Assembly: GCF_963082655.1 (NCBI RefSeq)
Contig: NC_081555.1
Location: 89,602,272-89,666,271, forward strand
Source of the DNA: Stomoxys calcitrans
Lineage: Eukaryota; Arthropoda; Insecta; Diptera; Muscidae
Length of the DNA stretch: 64,000 bases
Direction of reading: 5' to 3'
Position numbers and translations under genes: made by a program. Positions 53,023-63,564 of this stretch are shown piece after piece. The notes under the pieces are model-generated. The model saw only the letters and a program-made list of their open reading frames with translations. It was not told where the DNA came from and ran no database searches. Every line of letters begins with the position of its first letter. Position 1 is the first letter of the stretch.

Positions 53023-53679
53023 CTGTAAAAGAAGACCCAAAGAAAAAGTGATGTTAGATAATTATTGCACAATTATAAAATGTCTCTCAAGTTGCTGGGT
53101 TTATTGTACCCTGTATTTGGACATTAAGAAATTCAAAATGAAAGTAAAAGTGTTAATTGTGTACCAGCCTACAGAGTGGTAAGCCCATTGCCTATGGTCC
53201 ATTACCTCGATAGGAAAATCGTGATCTTAACATTTGCAACTTTCCTTATGTCTTTCAAGCATTTCACACTTTCTTAAGCCATTGTGAAGTTCATGGATCT
53301 AGATGGGTGCTAATTTCTTTGATTTAACTCTATTGGATGCCATATCTATAAAAGTTTGCTTATTATGACGCAATCTAAGCAGCAGAACTGATTTATGGCC
53401 AAGTTTTCGTTATGACATAAGAATGTGTTAATTCAATATTGGGGAAAGAAATTTTTATGTAATCTCAATCATGTCACAAGGTGCGAAGTGCTTTAGAGTT
53501 TGGGAAAATTTTTAAATTTACTCTCTCACAAGTGGTCAATAAAAAAAGTGTTACTTTTTTATTTTTCCTTTAGACGATATCTCACCAAGTGTAGTATATT
53601 TGTCATTTAGTGGAAGATTAAGGAAATGTCTGAGCAAAATCCATAGAGAAGTTACCACTGTCAAAATTTATCTTAAGGA
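53023..53679. other. Intron 1, 3' part, no structure seen
   Basis: AT-rich, no ORF or repeat of note; contains the pyrimidine tract and acceptor for exon 2 at its start on the + coordinates. Confidence 0.45.
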
Positions 53680-54536
53680 ACAATGCCAACTTTTAAAAAC
53701 ATTCGTCTAATGAAGTGTGTTATTGGGCTTCAGTGTTATGGAGGTTCTACTGCTTTAGATACAGCAAAAAAGGTGTTTAATGGTAAGGGACCTTCTTTTC
53801 ATTGCCGAGTCCGAAAGGTTTGCCTCAGATCAACACCATTTAATAGGAAGATTACCTCAGGTAAATAACTCACGAGTGTCGCCAGCGCTAGGAGAGGATA
53901 ACCACTGCTGAAAACTTTCTTCTTCTTCTTGCTGGGATTTGACCCCAGGCTTTCAGTTTAAGCTCAATGATAAGGAACCTTCTTGAGTCCGAACGGTTTG
54001 CCTCAGAACAACACCATTTAGTAGGAAGATTACCTGAGGTAAATAACTCACAAGTGTCGCCAGCACTAGGAGCGGATAACCACCACTGAAAACTTTCTTC
54101 TGATGTTCTTCGCCGGGATTTGACACCAGGCTTTCAGTTTAAGCTCATTGCTGAGTCTGAGTGGCTTGCCTCAGAGCGCAACCATTTAGTAAGAAGATTA
54201 CCTGAGGTAAATAGCTCACGAGTTCCGCCAGCACTAGGAGGGGATAACCACCGCTGAAAACTTTCTTCTGATATTCCTGGCGGGATTTGACCCCAGGCTT
54301 TCAGTTTAAGCACAATGATAAGGAACCTTCTTTTCAATGCTGAGTCCGAACGGTTTGCCTCAGAGCAACGCCATTTAGTAGGAAGATTACCTGAGGTAAA
54401 TAACTCACAAGTGTCGCCAGGACTAGGAGGGGATAACCACCGCTGAAAACTTTCTTCTAATGTTCTTCGCGGGATTTGATCTCAGGTTTTCTGCTTCAAG
54501 GACGGACATGCTAACCTCTGAGCTACGGTGGACTCC
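53680..54536 (-). repeat. Tandemly amplified SINE-body units (x4) with one tRNA-like head
   Basis: 'Yttgcctcag' marks unit starts at 53819, 53997, 54165 and 54354 (spacings 178, 168, 189). Each unit has 'attacctSaggtaaata', 'gtgtcgccagcRctagga' and 'accRctgaaaactttcttct', which correspond to the body of the SINEs at 12862 and 56694. Only the last unit carries the head end ('ggacggacatgctaacctct', 'gagctacggtgg'). So one SINE subfamily expanded in tandem. Confidence 0.75.
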
Positions 54537-54799
54537 ATTTGGCATTACTGAGATGTGAGAAGGCAGAGTAAACTTTGCATGCCTTTATGGCCTTGTAGTC
54601 CATGAGAAAACTCTGTTTCTGTTGGATGTAATCTTTTTCGAAAGTAAACTTTGAAAAAATAATTTTCCCCATTATATTCTATGCCACTGTTTTTACTGTA
54701 GGACTTCCAAAAACCTAAATAGCCACATTTGTAATAATCTTCTATATAAAAATCGATTTGTGTTTGTTTGTAGGTTTCTTTGTTTGTTTGTGTGTGAAA

Positions 54800-55965
54800 T
54801 TTTCACTGATGGTGCATAATGATCCCGTGGTGAAAATAGCGTACTAAATTTTTTGATATCTGAAGGGGGAGCGGACCCTCCCCCTTATCCAAATTTTCAG
54901 AAACGCCAGATCTTGGAGATGGGCGGCGCGATTTAAGCGAAATTTTGTATGCTCCCTTATAGCAATCTACAAACAAAAATTTGGTATCCAAATTTCAGAT
55001 GGGGTACCTAGGGGGGCTGTCCCACCCTAAAACCCACCAAACATATATTTAGACCAATCACGACAATATGGGACTCAAATGAAAGATATTTAAGATTAGA
55101 AAGCGTATCTGATATCCAATTGTTGGACTAAGTGTTTGGGGGACCACCCTAACCCCCAAAACAACCCTAAATCGGACATATTTACCGACCATGGCAATAT
55201 GGGACTCAAATGAAAGATTTGTGCGAATAACATACGAATCTGATATCAAAATTTGGGACAAAGTTTCCGAGGGTCCACCCCTTCCCCAAAACTACCCCAA
55301 ACAGGACTTATTTACTGACCATGGCAATATGGGGCTTAAATACGAATCTGATAATCCCCGAGAACATCCCCCAAAGAAGACAAATTAACGACCATAGCAA
55401 TGGGGCTCAAATGAAAGGTCTTCGGAAGTAAAGCACGAATCTGATATCAATGTTCGAGAAAAGTGGTTGTGGGGCCACCCCATCCCCATAAGACCACCCA
55501 AATAGGAAGTATTTGCCCACCATTGCAATATGAGGCTCAAGTAAGAGGTAGTTTTAAGGTAGAACACGAATCTGATATATATTTTCAAAGCCAAGTTACT
55601 GAGAGGCAGCCCCGTCCCCCAAAACACCCCCAAAGAGGTCTTGTTTACCGACAATGGAAACATTGAGCTCAAATGAAGGGTATTTGGGAATAGACCATGA
55701 ATCTGACATTAACATTCGGCACCAACTGTCTAGGGGACGTCCCACCACCATAAGAACCCCCGAGTAGGACGTATTTGCTCACCAAGACAATTTTGGTCTT
55801 CAAGACAGTGGAGCTCGATATTTATAGTTTTTAGGGCCCATACATATCTGTTGGACACATTTGCTGGCTTTTTCAAAAAGGGGTTTAAGTGAATGGTATT
55901 TGAGATTAGAAAACGAATTTGATATTCAATTTTGAGTCCCCTTTTGTCAAGAAAGTACAAATATT
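54800..55965 (-). repeat. 131-bp-period repeat element, inverted copy
   Basis: Reverse-oriented counterpart of 49930-51110: begins with the end block ('aaggggg' to 'ggcgcgatttaagcgaaatt', 54860-54945) and continues with units containing 'catggcaatatggg' at about 55065, 55190 and 55320. The two copies lie on either side of exons 2-4. Confidence 0.75.
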
Positions 55966-55973
55966 GGGTTGCT

Positions 55974-56199
55974 CAAAAAGTAATTGCGGATTTTTAAAAG
56001 AAAGTAAATGCATTTTTAATAAAACTTAGAATGAACTTTAATCAAATATACTTTTTTTACACTTTTTTTCTGAAGCAAGCTAAAAGTAACAGCTGATAAC
56101 GGACAGAAGAAAGAATGCAATTACAGAGTCACATGCTGTGAAAAAATTTGTCAACGCCGACTATATGAAAAATCCGTAATTACTTTTTGGGCAACCCAA
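55974..56199. mobile_element. Mariner-type MITE, copy 3 (opposite orientation)
   Basis: Inverted ends present (one substitution in the left end, ttgctcaaaa), TA at 55972-55973 and 56200-56201, 226 bp. Lies inside intron 1 of the four-exon gene. Confidence 0.87.
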
Positions 56200-56249
56200 T
56201 AGTACAATACAACCGAGAAATCCTAAGTCGCACAAAATATATTGTCAAG

Positions 56250-57960
56250 CTATAAATGAATCCCAGCGTTTTAGTTCAATTCCTAAAGAGAGTACCAATT
56301 TGTACGTTTTAGTACCCAAATGTATGATTAGAAAAAAAAATCTTCTGGTCACCCAAAATTTTGTATCCCAAGTGTAGCTGTATCCCAATTAAGACAGCTT
56401 AAGATCATTCTGTAAAGAAAGTACAATTTAGTATATTTTAGTACCTAAATGCACAAATTAAACAGAAATCTTCTAACCGCTCAATAATTACAATCAAGGT
56501 GTAACCGTATTCAAATTTTTAATGCACTAGCTTAATTCGTAAAGAATGTACCATTTTGTACGTTTTAGTACCTAAATGTACGATTTTGAACAAACTTCTG
56601 GTCACACAATATTTATAGTCAAAGTGTATTTGTATCCCAATTTTGAGAGCTTTAGCTTAACGGTGGTTAAGAAAGTTAGTACTTTTTCTTCCAAATGCGA
56701 ATTTTGCCCATGAACATTCCACTAAGGAACAGGGGCAAACTTCTCACACATCTATGAGTGCAGTCCGATTCCAGTTTAAGCTCAATGATAAGGGGCCTCC
56801 CTTTTTTTGGCCGAGTCCGAACGGCGTGCCGCAGTGCGACACCTTTTCGGAGAGAAGTTTTACATGGCATAGTACCTTACAAATGTTGCCAGCATTAGGA
56901 AGGGGAGACCACCGTTGAAAATTAGTTTTTCTGATTGTCTCGCCAGAATTCGAACCCAAGCGTTCAGCGTCATAGGCGGACATGCTAACCTCTGCGCTAC
57001 GGTGGCCTCCTTTCTTCCACATGTCGTATTTTTGTCAGCACTGCGTTAAAGTGTGGCAAATTGCTTAATTTTAGCAGTCCCCGTTCGCTGTCGACGAAGA
57101 AAAGTTATTTTCTACTATTTTGCACTTTTTGGTACTAAATCTTCGAATTTTGATGGATCATTGTGTCACCCATTATATATTTCCTTCTTGTACCTAAATG
57201 TCAAATTTCAGACCTCTAGCTCTATCTGTAAAGAAAGTACCAAATGGTACCAATTTTGGTACCAAACTGTATGTATTTTTAAGAGATCATTTCGCCAACC
57301 TTCATATATTTTTTAGTTGCATCTACATGCTAAATTGCAGACCTTTAGCTCCATCTCAACAGAAAGTACCAAATGGTACCAAAATATACGAATTTTGAAT
57401 AGAAAATTTTGTCACATATTATATAGTTCTTCTTTGTACCTATATGCCAAATTTCAGACCTCTAGCTCCATCTGAACAGAAAGTACCAAATGGTACCGAT
57501 TTTGGAAGTCATTTAGTCACCGGTTGTATATTTTCCAGTTGTACCTACATGTCAATTTCAAATCTCTAGATCATTTAGACATCCATCACTCATTTCTTAG
57601 TTGTACCTACAGGCCAAAGTTCGGAATCCTAGCTCCAACTATAAAGAAAGTACCAAATGGTACCGATTTTGGTACCAAAATGTAGGAATTTTGATAAAGT
57701 CATTTAGTCACCCGTCGTATATTTCCCAGTTGTACCTACATGCCAATTTCAAATCTCTAGCTCCATCTGTAAAGAAAGCACCAAATGGTACCAATTGCGG
57801 TACGTAATGCACGTTTTCTTCCATTACCAGTACTATTTTTCGGCCTCATCTTTTTGCACCAGATGTCTTTTAAGTCAAATTTCACAATTCTACCTCTATC
57901 CATCCGCCCTGTACAAAGTTCACCCATTTCGTACTTTTTTGGTACCTTTTTTAGTACCTA
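56250..57960. repeat. Tandem array, about 128 bp, with GGTACC palindromes
   Basis: Markers 'aaagaaagtacc' (or near) place units at 56288, 56417, 56544, about 56672, then after a SINE at 57233, 57362, 57479, 57646 and 57774. Most spacings are 127-129. Later units hold 'ccaaatggtacc', a short spacer and 'tttggtacc'. Unit sequence varies more in the left half. ORFs here are not genes. Confidence 0.8.
56694..57010 (-). mobile_element. tRNA-derived SINE, full-length antisense copy
   Basis: Same family as 12862-13178. Target duplication TTTCTTCCA at 56685-56693 and 57011-57019. Reverse B box 'ggttcga' homologue (aattcgaaccc) near 56950. It split the 128-bp array. Confidence 0.85.
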
Positions 57961-58740
57961 AATGTACAAAATTCCGTAAACTCTTCAGAACATATCGTCA
58001 CAACTAATACCTCATCCCTAAACCTATTAACAAAGGTAGCGATGTTACCAACATTAATTGTTATTAGGTCCTTAGTATTCAAGAACCAGGGCTTGGCCCC
58101 GCTTATTAGTGTTGGTACTACCCCAAGAAATGTGGTGAGAGTTTGCATCGCACCCTATTAGTACCTCGTTTCCTGTCTGTCGGGCTTTCCCCACCAGCTG
58201 TTGCAGCTATGACGTGGGTGGCGGTGTCGCAGAGTCGAAAGGCAGATAAAGTGATGCCAGGTATGCTCCACCATCTCCCTGTCTCACCACTGTTGGATCC
58301 GACATTGAGAACTCTGGGGTAAATATATAATTAAAATTTTTATGACAAATAACGCAGGTTTTTTCTGATTTTCTCCATCAGAGCGTGTTTAGCAGTCTCG
58401 ATCCGGTGGAGGTTTATCTGGATAACCTCAATCATTGGTACTCCAGTAAATCGGCATCTTGGAAGTAGGTGATGATCTCATCGTCTGCTCCCTGTTCTTT
58501 AGACTGCATTGAATTTCCTATCACTGCACTGCCTGATGTCACCTTTTTAGGTTCTTTGCCTAGTCTAATCTTTCGACTTTTTATAAAGTCGGTAATGGTT
58601 CCATCGTCGGGTCCCTGTTCGTTAAGCTTTATTGGGTTTCCATTCCCTGCACTGCCTGATGTTTTAATACTAGGATCTTTGCCTATCTTAGCCTTCCAAA
58701 TCTTAAGTAAATGGGCTTATTGGGAGTAAGTGATGGTACC
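57955..58740 (-). pseudogene. LINE ORF2 N-terminal fragment: pre-endonuclease repeats and endonuclease
   Basis: On the reverse strand, EVIQINLHRIETAKHAL (about 58395-58445) is the start of an apurinic-type endonuclease, and IGCDANSHHISWGSTNTNKR (about 58085-58150) holds its CDAN...W core; FRDEVLVVTICSEE follows. Upstream, a segment with SGSAGxGN and QGxDDxxIT appears twice, from a tandem duplication of about 130 bases. Stops interrupt it and the reverse transcriptase is absent. Confidence 0.7.
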
Positions 58741-58741
58741 A

Positions 58742-59125
58742 TCATCGGTTGTTAGAAGTCATAACGGAACGCCGCATGCAGAATTTCAGCCAAATCGGAC
58801 AAAAATTGTGGCTTGCAGGGGCTCAAGAAGTCAAATCTGGAGATCGGTTGATATGGGAGCTATATCTAAATCTAAACCCATATGTCCCATTTACAAACCC
58901 CAATGACCTACATCAATACTAAGTATCTGTGCCAAATTTCAAGCGGCTATCTTTCCCCTATCGTTCTTTCGACAGATGGACGGACGAACATGGCTAGATC
59001 GACTCGGAATGTCAAGACGATCAAGGATATATGTACTATATGGGGCCTTAGATTAATATTTCGAGCTGTTACAAACGGAATGACTAGATTAGTATATCCC
59101 CATCCCAAGGTGGTGGGTATAAAAA
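58742..59125 (+). repeat. 153-bp-repeat element, right-end fragment
   Basis: One and a half units ('gctcaagaagtcaaatctgg'), then the unique right arm ('catggctagatcgactcgga') and end 'aaggtggtgggtataaaaat'. The (GGAC)n run is reduced to two tetramers. Confidence 0.75.
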
Positions 59126-59414
59126 TACTAGCAAATGTCCTCATCATTAGTAAAGGAATATGATGTTCTCGTCCGGATTTGAAGCAATGTGTATGACCCG
59201 AATAGCATCATTGCCTAGTGGTGGGATTTATGCACCCGATAGGATGCTTGCCAATGATCGCTACCTCCATATGGAAGTATGTGGGTACAACAACACTAAG
59301 AGCTAGAATGACTGCGTGGGCTTTTAGGGGATCTTTAAACGGTTTTTGAACTTTTTGTTCGAACACAACTTTTGTATATGAATTTTCTCCATTACATCAC
59401 ATTTCTTTAATATA

Positions 59415-59648
59415 TTGGGTTGCCCAAAAAGTAATTGCGGATTTTTTAAAAGAAAGTAAATACATTTTTAATAAAACTAAGAATGAACTTTAATCAAATA
59501 TACTTTTTTACATTTTTTTCTAAAGCAAGCTAAAAGTAACAGCTGATTACTGACAGAAGAAAGAATGCAATTACAGAGTCACAAGCTGTGAAAAAATTTG
59601 TCAACGCCGACTATATGAAAAATCCGCAATTACTTTTTGGGCAACCAA
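59415..59648. mobile_element. Mariner-type MITE, copy 4
   Basis: Same orientation as copy 3. TA at 59413-59414 and 59649-59650; the right end has lost one C of the inverted repeat. In intron 1 of the four-exon gene. Confidence 0.87.
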
Positions 59649-59660
59649 TAAGACGTTAGT

Positions 59661-59713
59661 GTTTTATGATTTTAGAACAAGTGAGGCAAATCACTTGTTG
59701 TAAAATCATAAAC
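59661..59713. repeat. 24-nt-arm hairpin beside the MITE
   Basis: 'gttttatgattttagaacaa' plus 'gtga' pairs with 'tcacttgttgtaaaatcata' plus 'aac', one mismatch and one bulge, loop of 6 bases. Confidence 0.85.
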
Positions 59714-60040
59714 TGTAATTAAAATCACAATGAAACGAATTGAATGGAAAAAATATTACTCCACAGATTCCAAAATACGAATGAGATCGAAGGACCATTT
59801 TCTACACTGTTTTCCGTTAGAAAAGAATTCCCGATTTCGGGAATTCACATCTTTAAACCTAAAGATTTTAAAGTCGATTCTAAAAATTTATAAACCTGTC
59901 GATTTCCATAATTAAACTTCTTAAGCTTCCAGCTTCCTTGTGAACAAAGGAATCTTGATCCGTTATTTGAATCACATCCTGCATCTTTAGGTGATGTATG
60001 ACACTCTTTGCCTCTGCAGGAGACTTTATGATGGACTTAC

Positions 60041-60230
60041 ACAAATGATGACGATGTCTTCTGCGGGTTCTTGCTTCTTCCTGTAAATCGCTGCGGTCAC
60101 TTTTCATCAAATCTCCAAATGTAATATTATCCAAATCGTTGTTGGCATCCTTTTCAGGTTCTTCACAGAATACCAATGTCAAATAGATGCACAATAGCAC
60201 AAACACCAACCACAATGTATTCTTATGCAT
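60041..60230 (-). CDS. Exon 1 of the four-exon gene (signal peptide)
   Basis: The ATG at 60230-60228 lies in a fly-like context (accaacATG) and is the first ATG after the likely transcription start. Residues 1-22 (MHKNTLWLVFVLLCIYLTLV, then FC) are a clear signal peptide with cleavage probably before EEPEKD. Next come an acidic Asn/Asp region and EEARTRRRHRHHL, whose RTRRR could be a furin-type site. The donor GTAAGT at 60040-60035 leaves a phase-1 base T that joins exon 2's 'at' to give Tyr. If unspliced, the frame continues 53 codons to a stop at 59880, so a 116-residue secreted product is the alternative. Confidence 0.72.
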
Positions 60231-60362
60231 GTTGGTAAAATAGTGTTTTTTTCCAATGTTTATTTTTTTTAAAAAAAAAAAAGTCCTTTTATTTGTTTTT
60301 ATGCCCACTGCCACTAGGTATTGTTTATTTGGCACTTCTTCTCCTTAGACGCAACACAATGT

Positions 60363-60401
60363 AACTGATATTGATTTGTAATGCCATCTTAGCTTTTTAT
60401 A
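60363..60401 (-). promoter_or_regulatory. Core promoter: TATA box and initiator
   Basis: TATAAAA on the reverse strand (60395-60401) lies 35 bases before the A of TCAGTT (60363-60368), a fly initiator match; a weaker 'atcaata' start would give a spacing of 30. The ATG follows about 135 bases later. TATA-type promoters suggest regulated, tissue-specific expression. Confidence 0.5.
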
Positions 60402-60419
60402 TGCACTATTTTTCTTCTT

Positions 60420-61020
60420 GATTTTCTTTGGAGCGTTTGACTTATTTAACTCTGGCTTCAAGTTCAATGTGATAATTGGCTGGGTAAGCAGCGTGTTCAA
60501 GTCATCAACACATTACCCTAGTCAGTGGTCTAGCCTACCTGACCACCTGCCTGCCCGCTTACCTACCACCACTGGGCTTTTCTTCTACTCTACAACTCTC
60601 AGAAAGTCAATATCGGTTATAACGGGTTTTTTTTTGTAAATTCAATCAAATTTGCATTGATTCTATTACGACATAGTGTTGACCATCACCATCATCTGTG
60701 CCGACTTAACAACAACAACAACAACAGCCATTGTTCCATTGCCATCCTCCATATGTTGTTGGGAGTTCAATTTCTTTTATTGCAAAAGATGTGCTAACTG
60801 AAAATGTGATGAACCCATGCAGTAATTTCACTTTTATTTTGAAATCAAACAAAAAAAAAAGAAAAATAAGTGTGAATTCGAAAGTGTTAAAACTGTGGCA
60901 GATTTTTTCTTCTTCAACTGCAGATTTTGAAAGTATGAGAAGCTCTTACTGCAGATGTCTGCAGACATCTGAAGAAAATGCGCATGATTCGGAAGTGAAG
61001 CGGAAAGGAAGTTTCAATAG
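60420..61020. other. Region upstream of the four-exon gene
   Basis: (CAA)n at 60708-60725 and a 105-codon + ORF (60731-61048) that is Ser/Lys-rich and not recognised. May contain regulatory DNA. Confidence 0.35.
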
Positions 61021-61021
61021 G

Positions 61022-61220
61022 ATCATAAAGAAGTTGAAGTCTTGCTAGGAGCATAGGATAAACGTAAGGCGATACGAGCTATTGTGCTTAGCGACAACGG
61101 TGAGAGCAGGAGACAACGGTGAGAGCAGAATCATAAAGAAGTTGAAGTCTTGCTAGGAGCATAGGATAAACGTAAGGCGATACGAGCTATTGTGCTTAGC
61201 GACAACGGTGAGAGCAGGAG
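61022..61220. repeat. Perfect tandem duplication, 108 bp
   Basis: The stretch from 'atcataaagaagttgaagtc' at 61022 recurs at 61130 and ends in 'gacaacggtgagagcaggag'. No substitutions were seen between the copies, so it is very recent or an assembly artefact. Confidence 0.85.
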
Positions 61221-61235
61221 AATATTACTTTACTC

Positions 61236-63350
61236 TTACTTTAACTGGCTGTGGCAGAACATTTGTTCCACCAGCCGAACGTAGAAAAGCGTTTCAAGCG
61301 CCTCGATCTCCTGCGCTCGTTCTAAAACCTCTGACACCAAGTTCCGAGGTGTCCCCCACCACTTGATCTTTCCATCGGGCTTTTGGTCTTCCCGGTTTGC
61401 GTGTACCACCGTGTTTGCCTTCAAAAGACTTCTTTGCTGGAGCCTCTTCTTCCATTCTGACAACATGACCTAGCCAAAGCAGCCGTTGTATTTTGATGCG
61501 TGTAACTATGCTAGCGTCGTCATACAGCTCATACAGCTTGTGGTTCATACGTCGCCTATATTCTCCATTAACGTAAAACTGGTGCATATATCTTGCGAAG
61601 AATCTTTCTCTCAAACACTCTAAGCACTGCCTCATTTGGTTTCACAAGTGCCCATGCTTCAGAACCATATAAGATCACTGGTAGTATCAGAGTCTTGTAT
61701 AGTGTAATCTTCGTCTGTCGAGTATTATTCTTCGCTTCATCTCAAAATTCATTCATTCGTTTGGGTTACGGTGGTGCGGAGGCAGATAAAGTTACTGAAG
61801 TTGTGGTTCCCAACATTCTCCATTTTCTTTATCTGCTCGGTTGTGCAAGGTTTTTTGAGAGTTGAAACCATCCATTTCCTCTCGTCTCCATTTACTGCCA
61901 GACCCATTTTCACTGACTCTCTTTCGATTCTTTCAAAGGCTGCAGTTACTACTTCCGATGACCGATGACCGACGACCTATGATATCGATGTCTTCGGCAT
62001 AGGCGAGTAGCATGTCTTCTCTTGTGATTAGTGTGCCATATCTATTCACATCTGCATCTCGTATAATCTTCTCCAGCAGGATATTAAAGAGATCACACGA
62101 TAGGCTGTCTCCTTGTCTGAAACCTCGTTTGGTATTAAATGGTTCGGAGAGATTCTTTCCTATTCTTACTGAGGAACGCGTGTCAGCAAGTGTCATCCTG
62201 CAGGGATACCAAACTCAAACATGGCTTGAAATATCTTTGAACGTAAAGGAAAATCGAAGGCGGCTTTGTAGTCAACAAAGAGTTGGTAGGTGTTGATTTG
62301 TTCTTCTCGGGTCTTTTCCAGGATTTGGCGCAGTGTGAATATCTGGTCCCGGTGTGGATTTACCAGGTCTAAAGCCGCATTGATAGGGCCCAATTATCTC
62401 ATTGACTTTAGGTTTTAATCTTTCACACAATTCGCTCGGGAGTATCTTGTATGCGATGGGGAGGAGACTTATTCCTCTGTAGTTGGCACATTCCATCTTG
62501 TCTCCTTTCTTGTGTACGGGACATAGTATGCTTATGTTTCAATCATCGGGTATGCGTTCTTCTAGCCAGATTGCGCATATAAGCTGATGCATATGCCTTA
62601 TCAGCGTGTCCTCTCCGGTCTTAAATAGTTCAGCGGGTAACCCGTCGGCTCCTGCTGCCTTGTTGTCCTTTAGTCGGATCACTGCTACCTGGACCTCATT
62701 CTGACTAGGAGGTAAACATTCTATACCATCATCAGGGATTGGTTCTGCGGTATCCTCTTCGCCGCCAACGTCGGACACTAGCAGTTGGGTAAAATGTTAT
62801 TTCCATACTCTGAGCATGTTATCTGTGCCAGTTAACAGATTTTCTTCTTTGTCTCTGCAAGAGGATGTGCCTGTACCAAAGCCACCGGATTGATGTTTAA
62901 TTCTTTGGTAGAATTTCCGGTGACAGCCATGTGGCTTTGTGAATATTTTTATGTTGAAATCTGGTGCTACCAACTACCATGGTTTTTTGCTACGGCGAAA
63001 TCTATCAGCCTCAATCCATTACTGGAAGTTATCTCGTGAAGGCTAAACTTTTGGACCAAAAATGTCTTCCTTCCCTATCTTCGCATTAAAATCTCACAGA
63101 ACGATTTCAATATCATGGGCGGGGCAGCGGTCATCATATTCTCTCTCTAGGCACTCGCAGAAAATATCCTTGGTCTGCTCGTCTTTGTATTCCGTCGGGG
63201 CCATGGGCACAAATAAGGCTGATGTTGAAGAATTTGGCTTTTATGCGGATTGTGGCTAGCCTCTCATACACCGGAGTAAATGTGTTTCAGTCTCCGACTA
63301 ACCACAAATCCACAGCCAAATTCATGTCTCGTGTTATGGCAGCTATAGCA
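61236..63350 (-). pseudogene. RTE-like LINE ORF (endonuclease and reverse transcriptase), inactive
   Basis: The reverse strand reads in order: endonuclease DFNAKIGKEDIFGP (about 63040-63090), AVIRLKDNKAAGADGLPAEL, ANYRGISLLPIAYKILPSEL, YQCGFRPGKST, FVDYKAAFDF, GFRQGDSLSCDLFNILLE, then AYAEDIDIIGRR where the catalytic YADD should be, and the C-terminal LLWLGHVVRMEEEAPAKK typical of RTE-like elements. Catalytic Asp to Glu plus several frameshifts and stops make it dead. The 3' end is near 61236 and is also seen at 48410-48530. Confidence 0.8.
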
Positions 63351-63380
63351 TAGGGTATTAGGATGGAGGAGGATATTCCC

Positions 63381-63560
63381 TCACTTAAACTGTCGACAAA
63401 TGAGACAGTCCAATGGCAGCCGGTTGTCCCGATGGAGTCTTTCATCGAAAAGGGCTGTCGACTCAGTGTACCTGTTCGTCCTATTTTCGTCCCAAAAGGC
63501 TTTCTTGTCCATCCCAGGATTGAAGAGAACCCCGGACCCTGATTCGGTTGGGTTTGTTAG
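63381..63560. other. Junction DNA between two LINE fragments
   Basis: Open on both strands but with no recognised domain. Confidence 0.3.
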
Positions 63561-63564
63561 AACC

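Larger units (their letters stand above)
51991..60230 (-). other. Four-exon gene, unrecognised secreted/membrane protein (365 aa)
   Basis: Four exons join in frame: 60230-60041, 53022-52863, 52799-52524 and 52462-51991, total 1098 bases = 365 codons plus stop. Introns are 7018, 63 and 61 bases, all GT-AG, with phases 1, 0-compatible splits (2) and 2. Predicted order: signal peptide (residues 1-22), short acidic then Arg/His-rich stretch (52-62), hydrophobic segment (71-100), Ser/His/Pro-rich region, acidic segment (about 186-200), then a conserved-looking block around C225-C231 and an acidic Ser/Glu-rich tail. I do not recognise the family. The first intron holds all repeats between 53.6 and 59.7 kb. 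Confidence 0.72.

Noticed and set aside
59880..60335. 151-codon version of exon 1 starting upstream of 60230
   Set aside because: The upstream start is not an ATG (GTG at 60335), and the added segment is A/T-run sequence; 60230 has the signal peptide directly after it.
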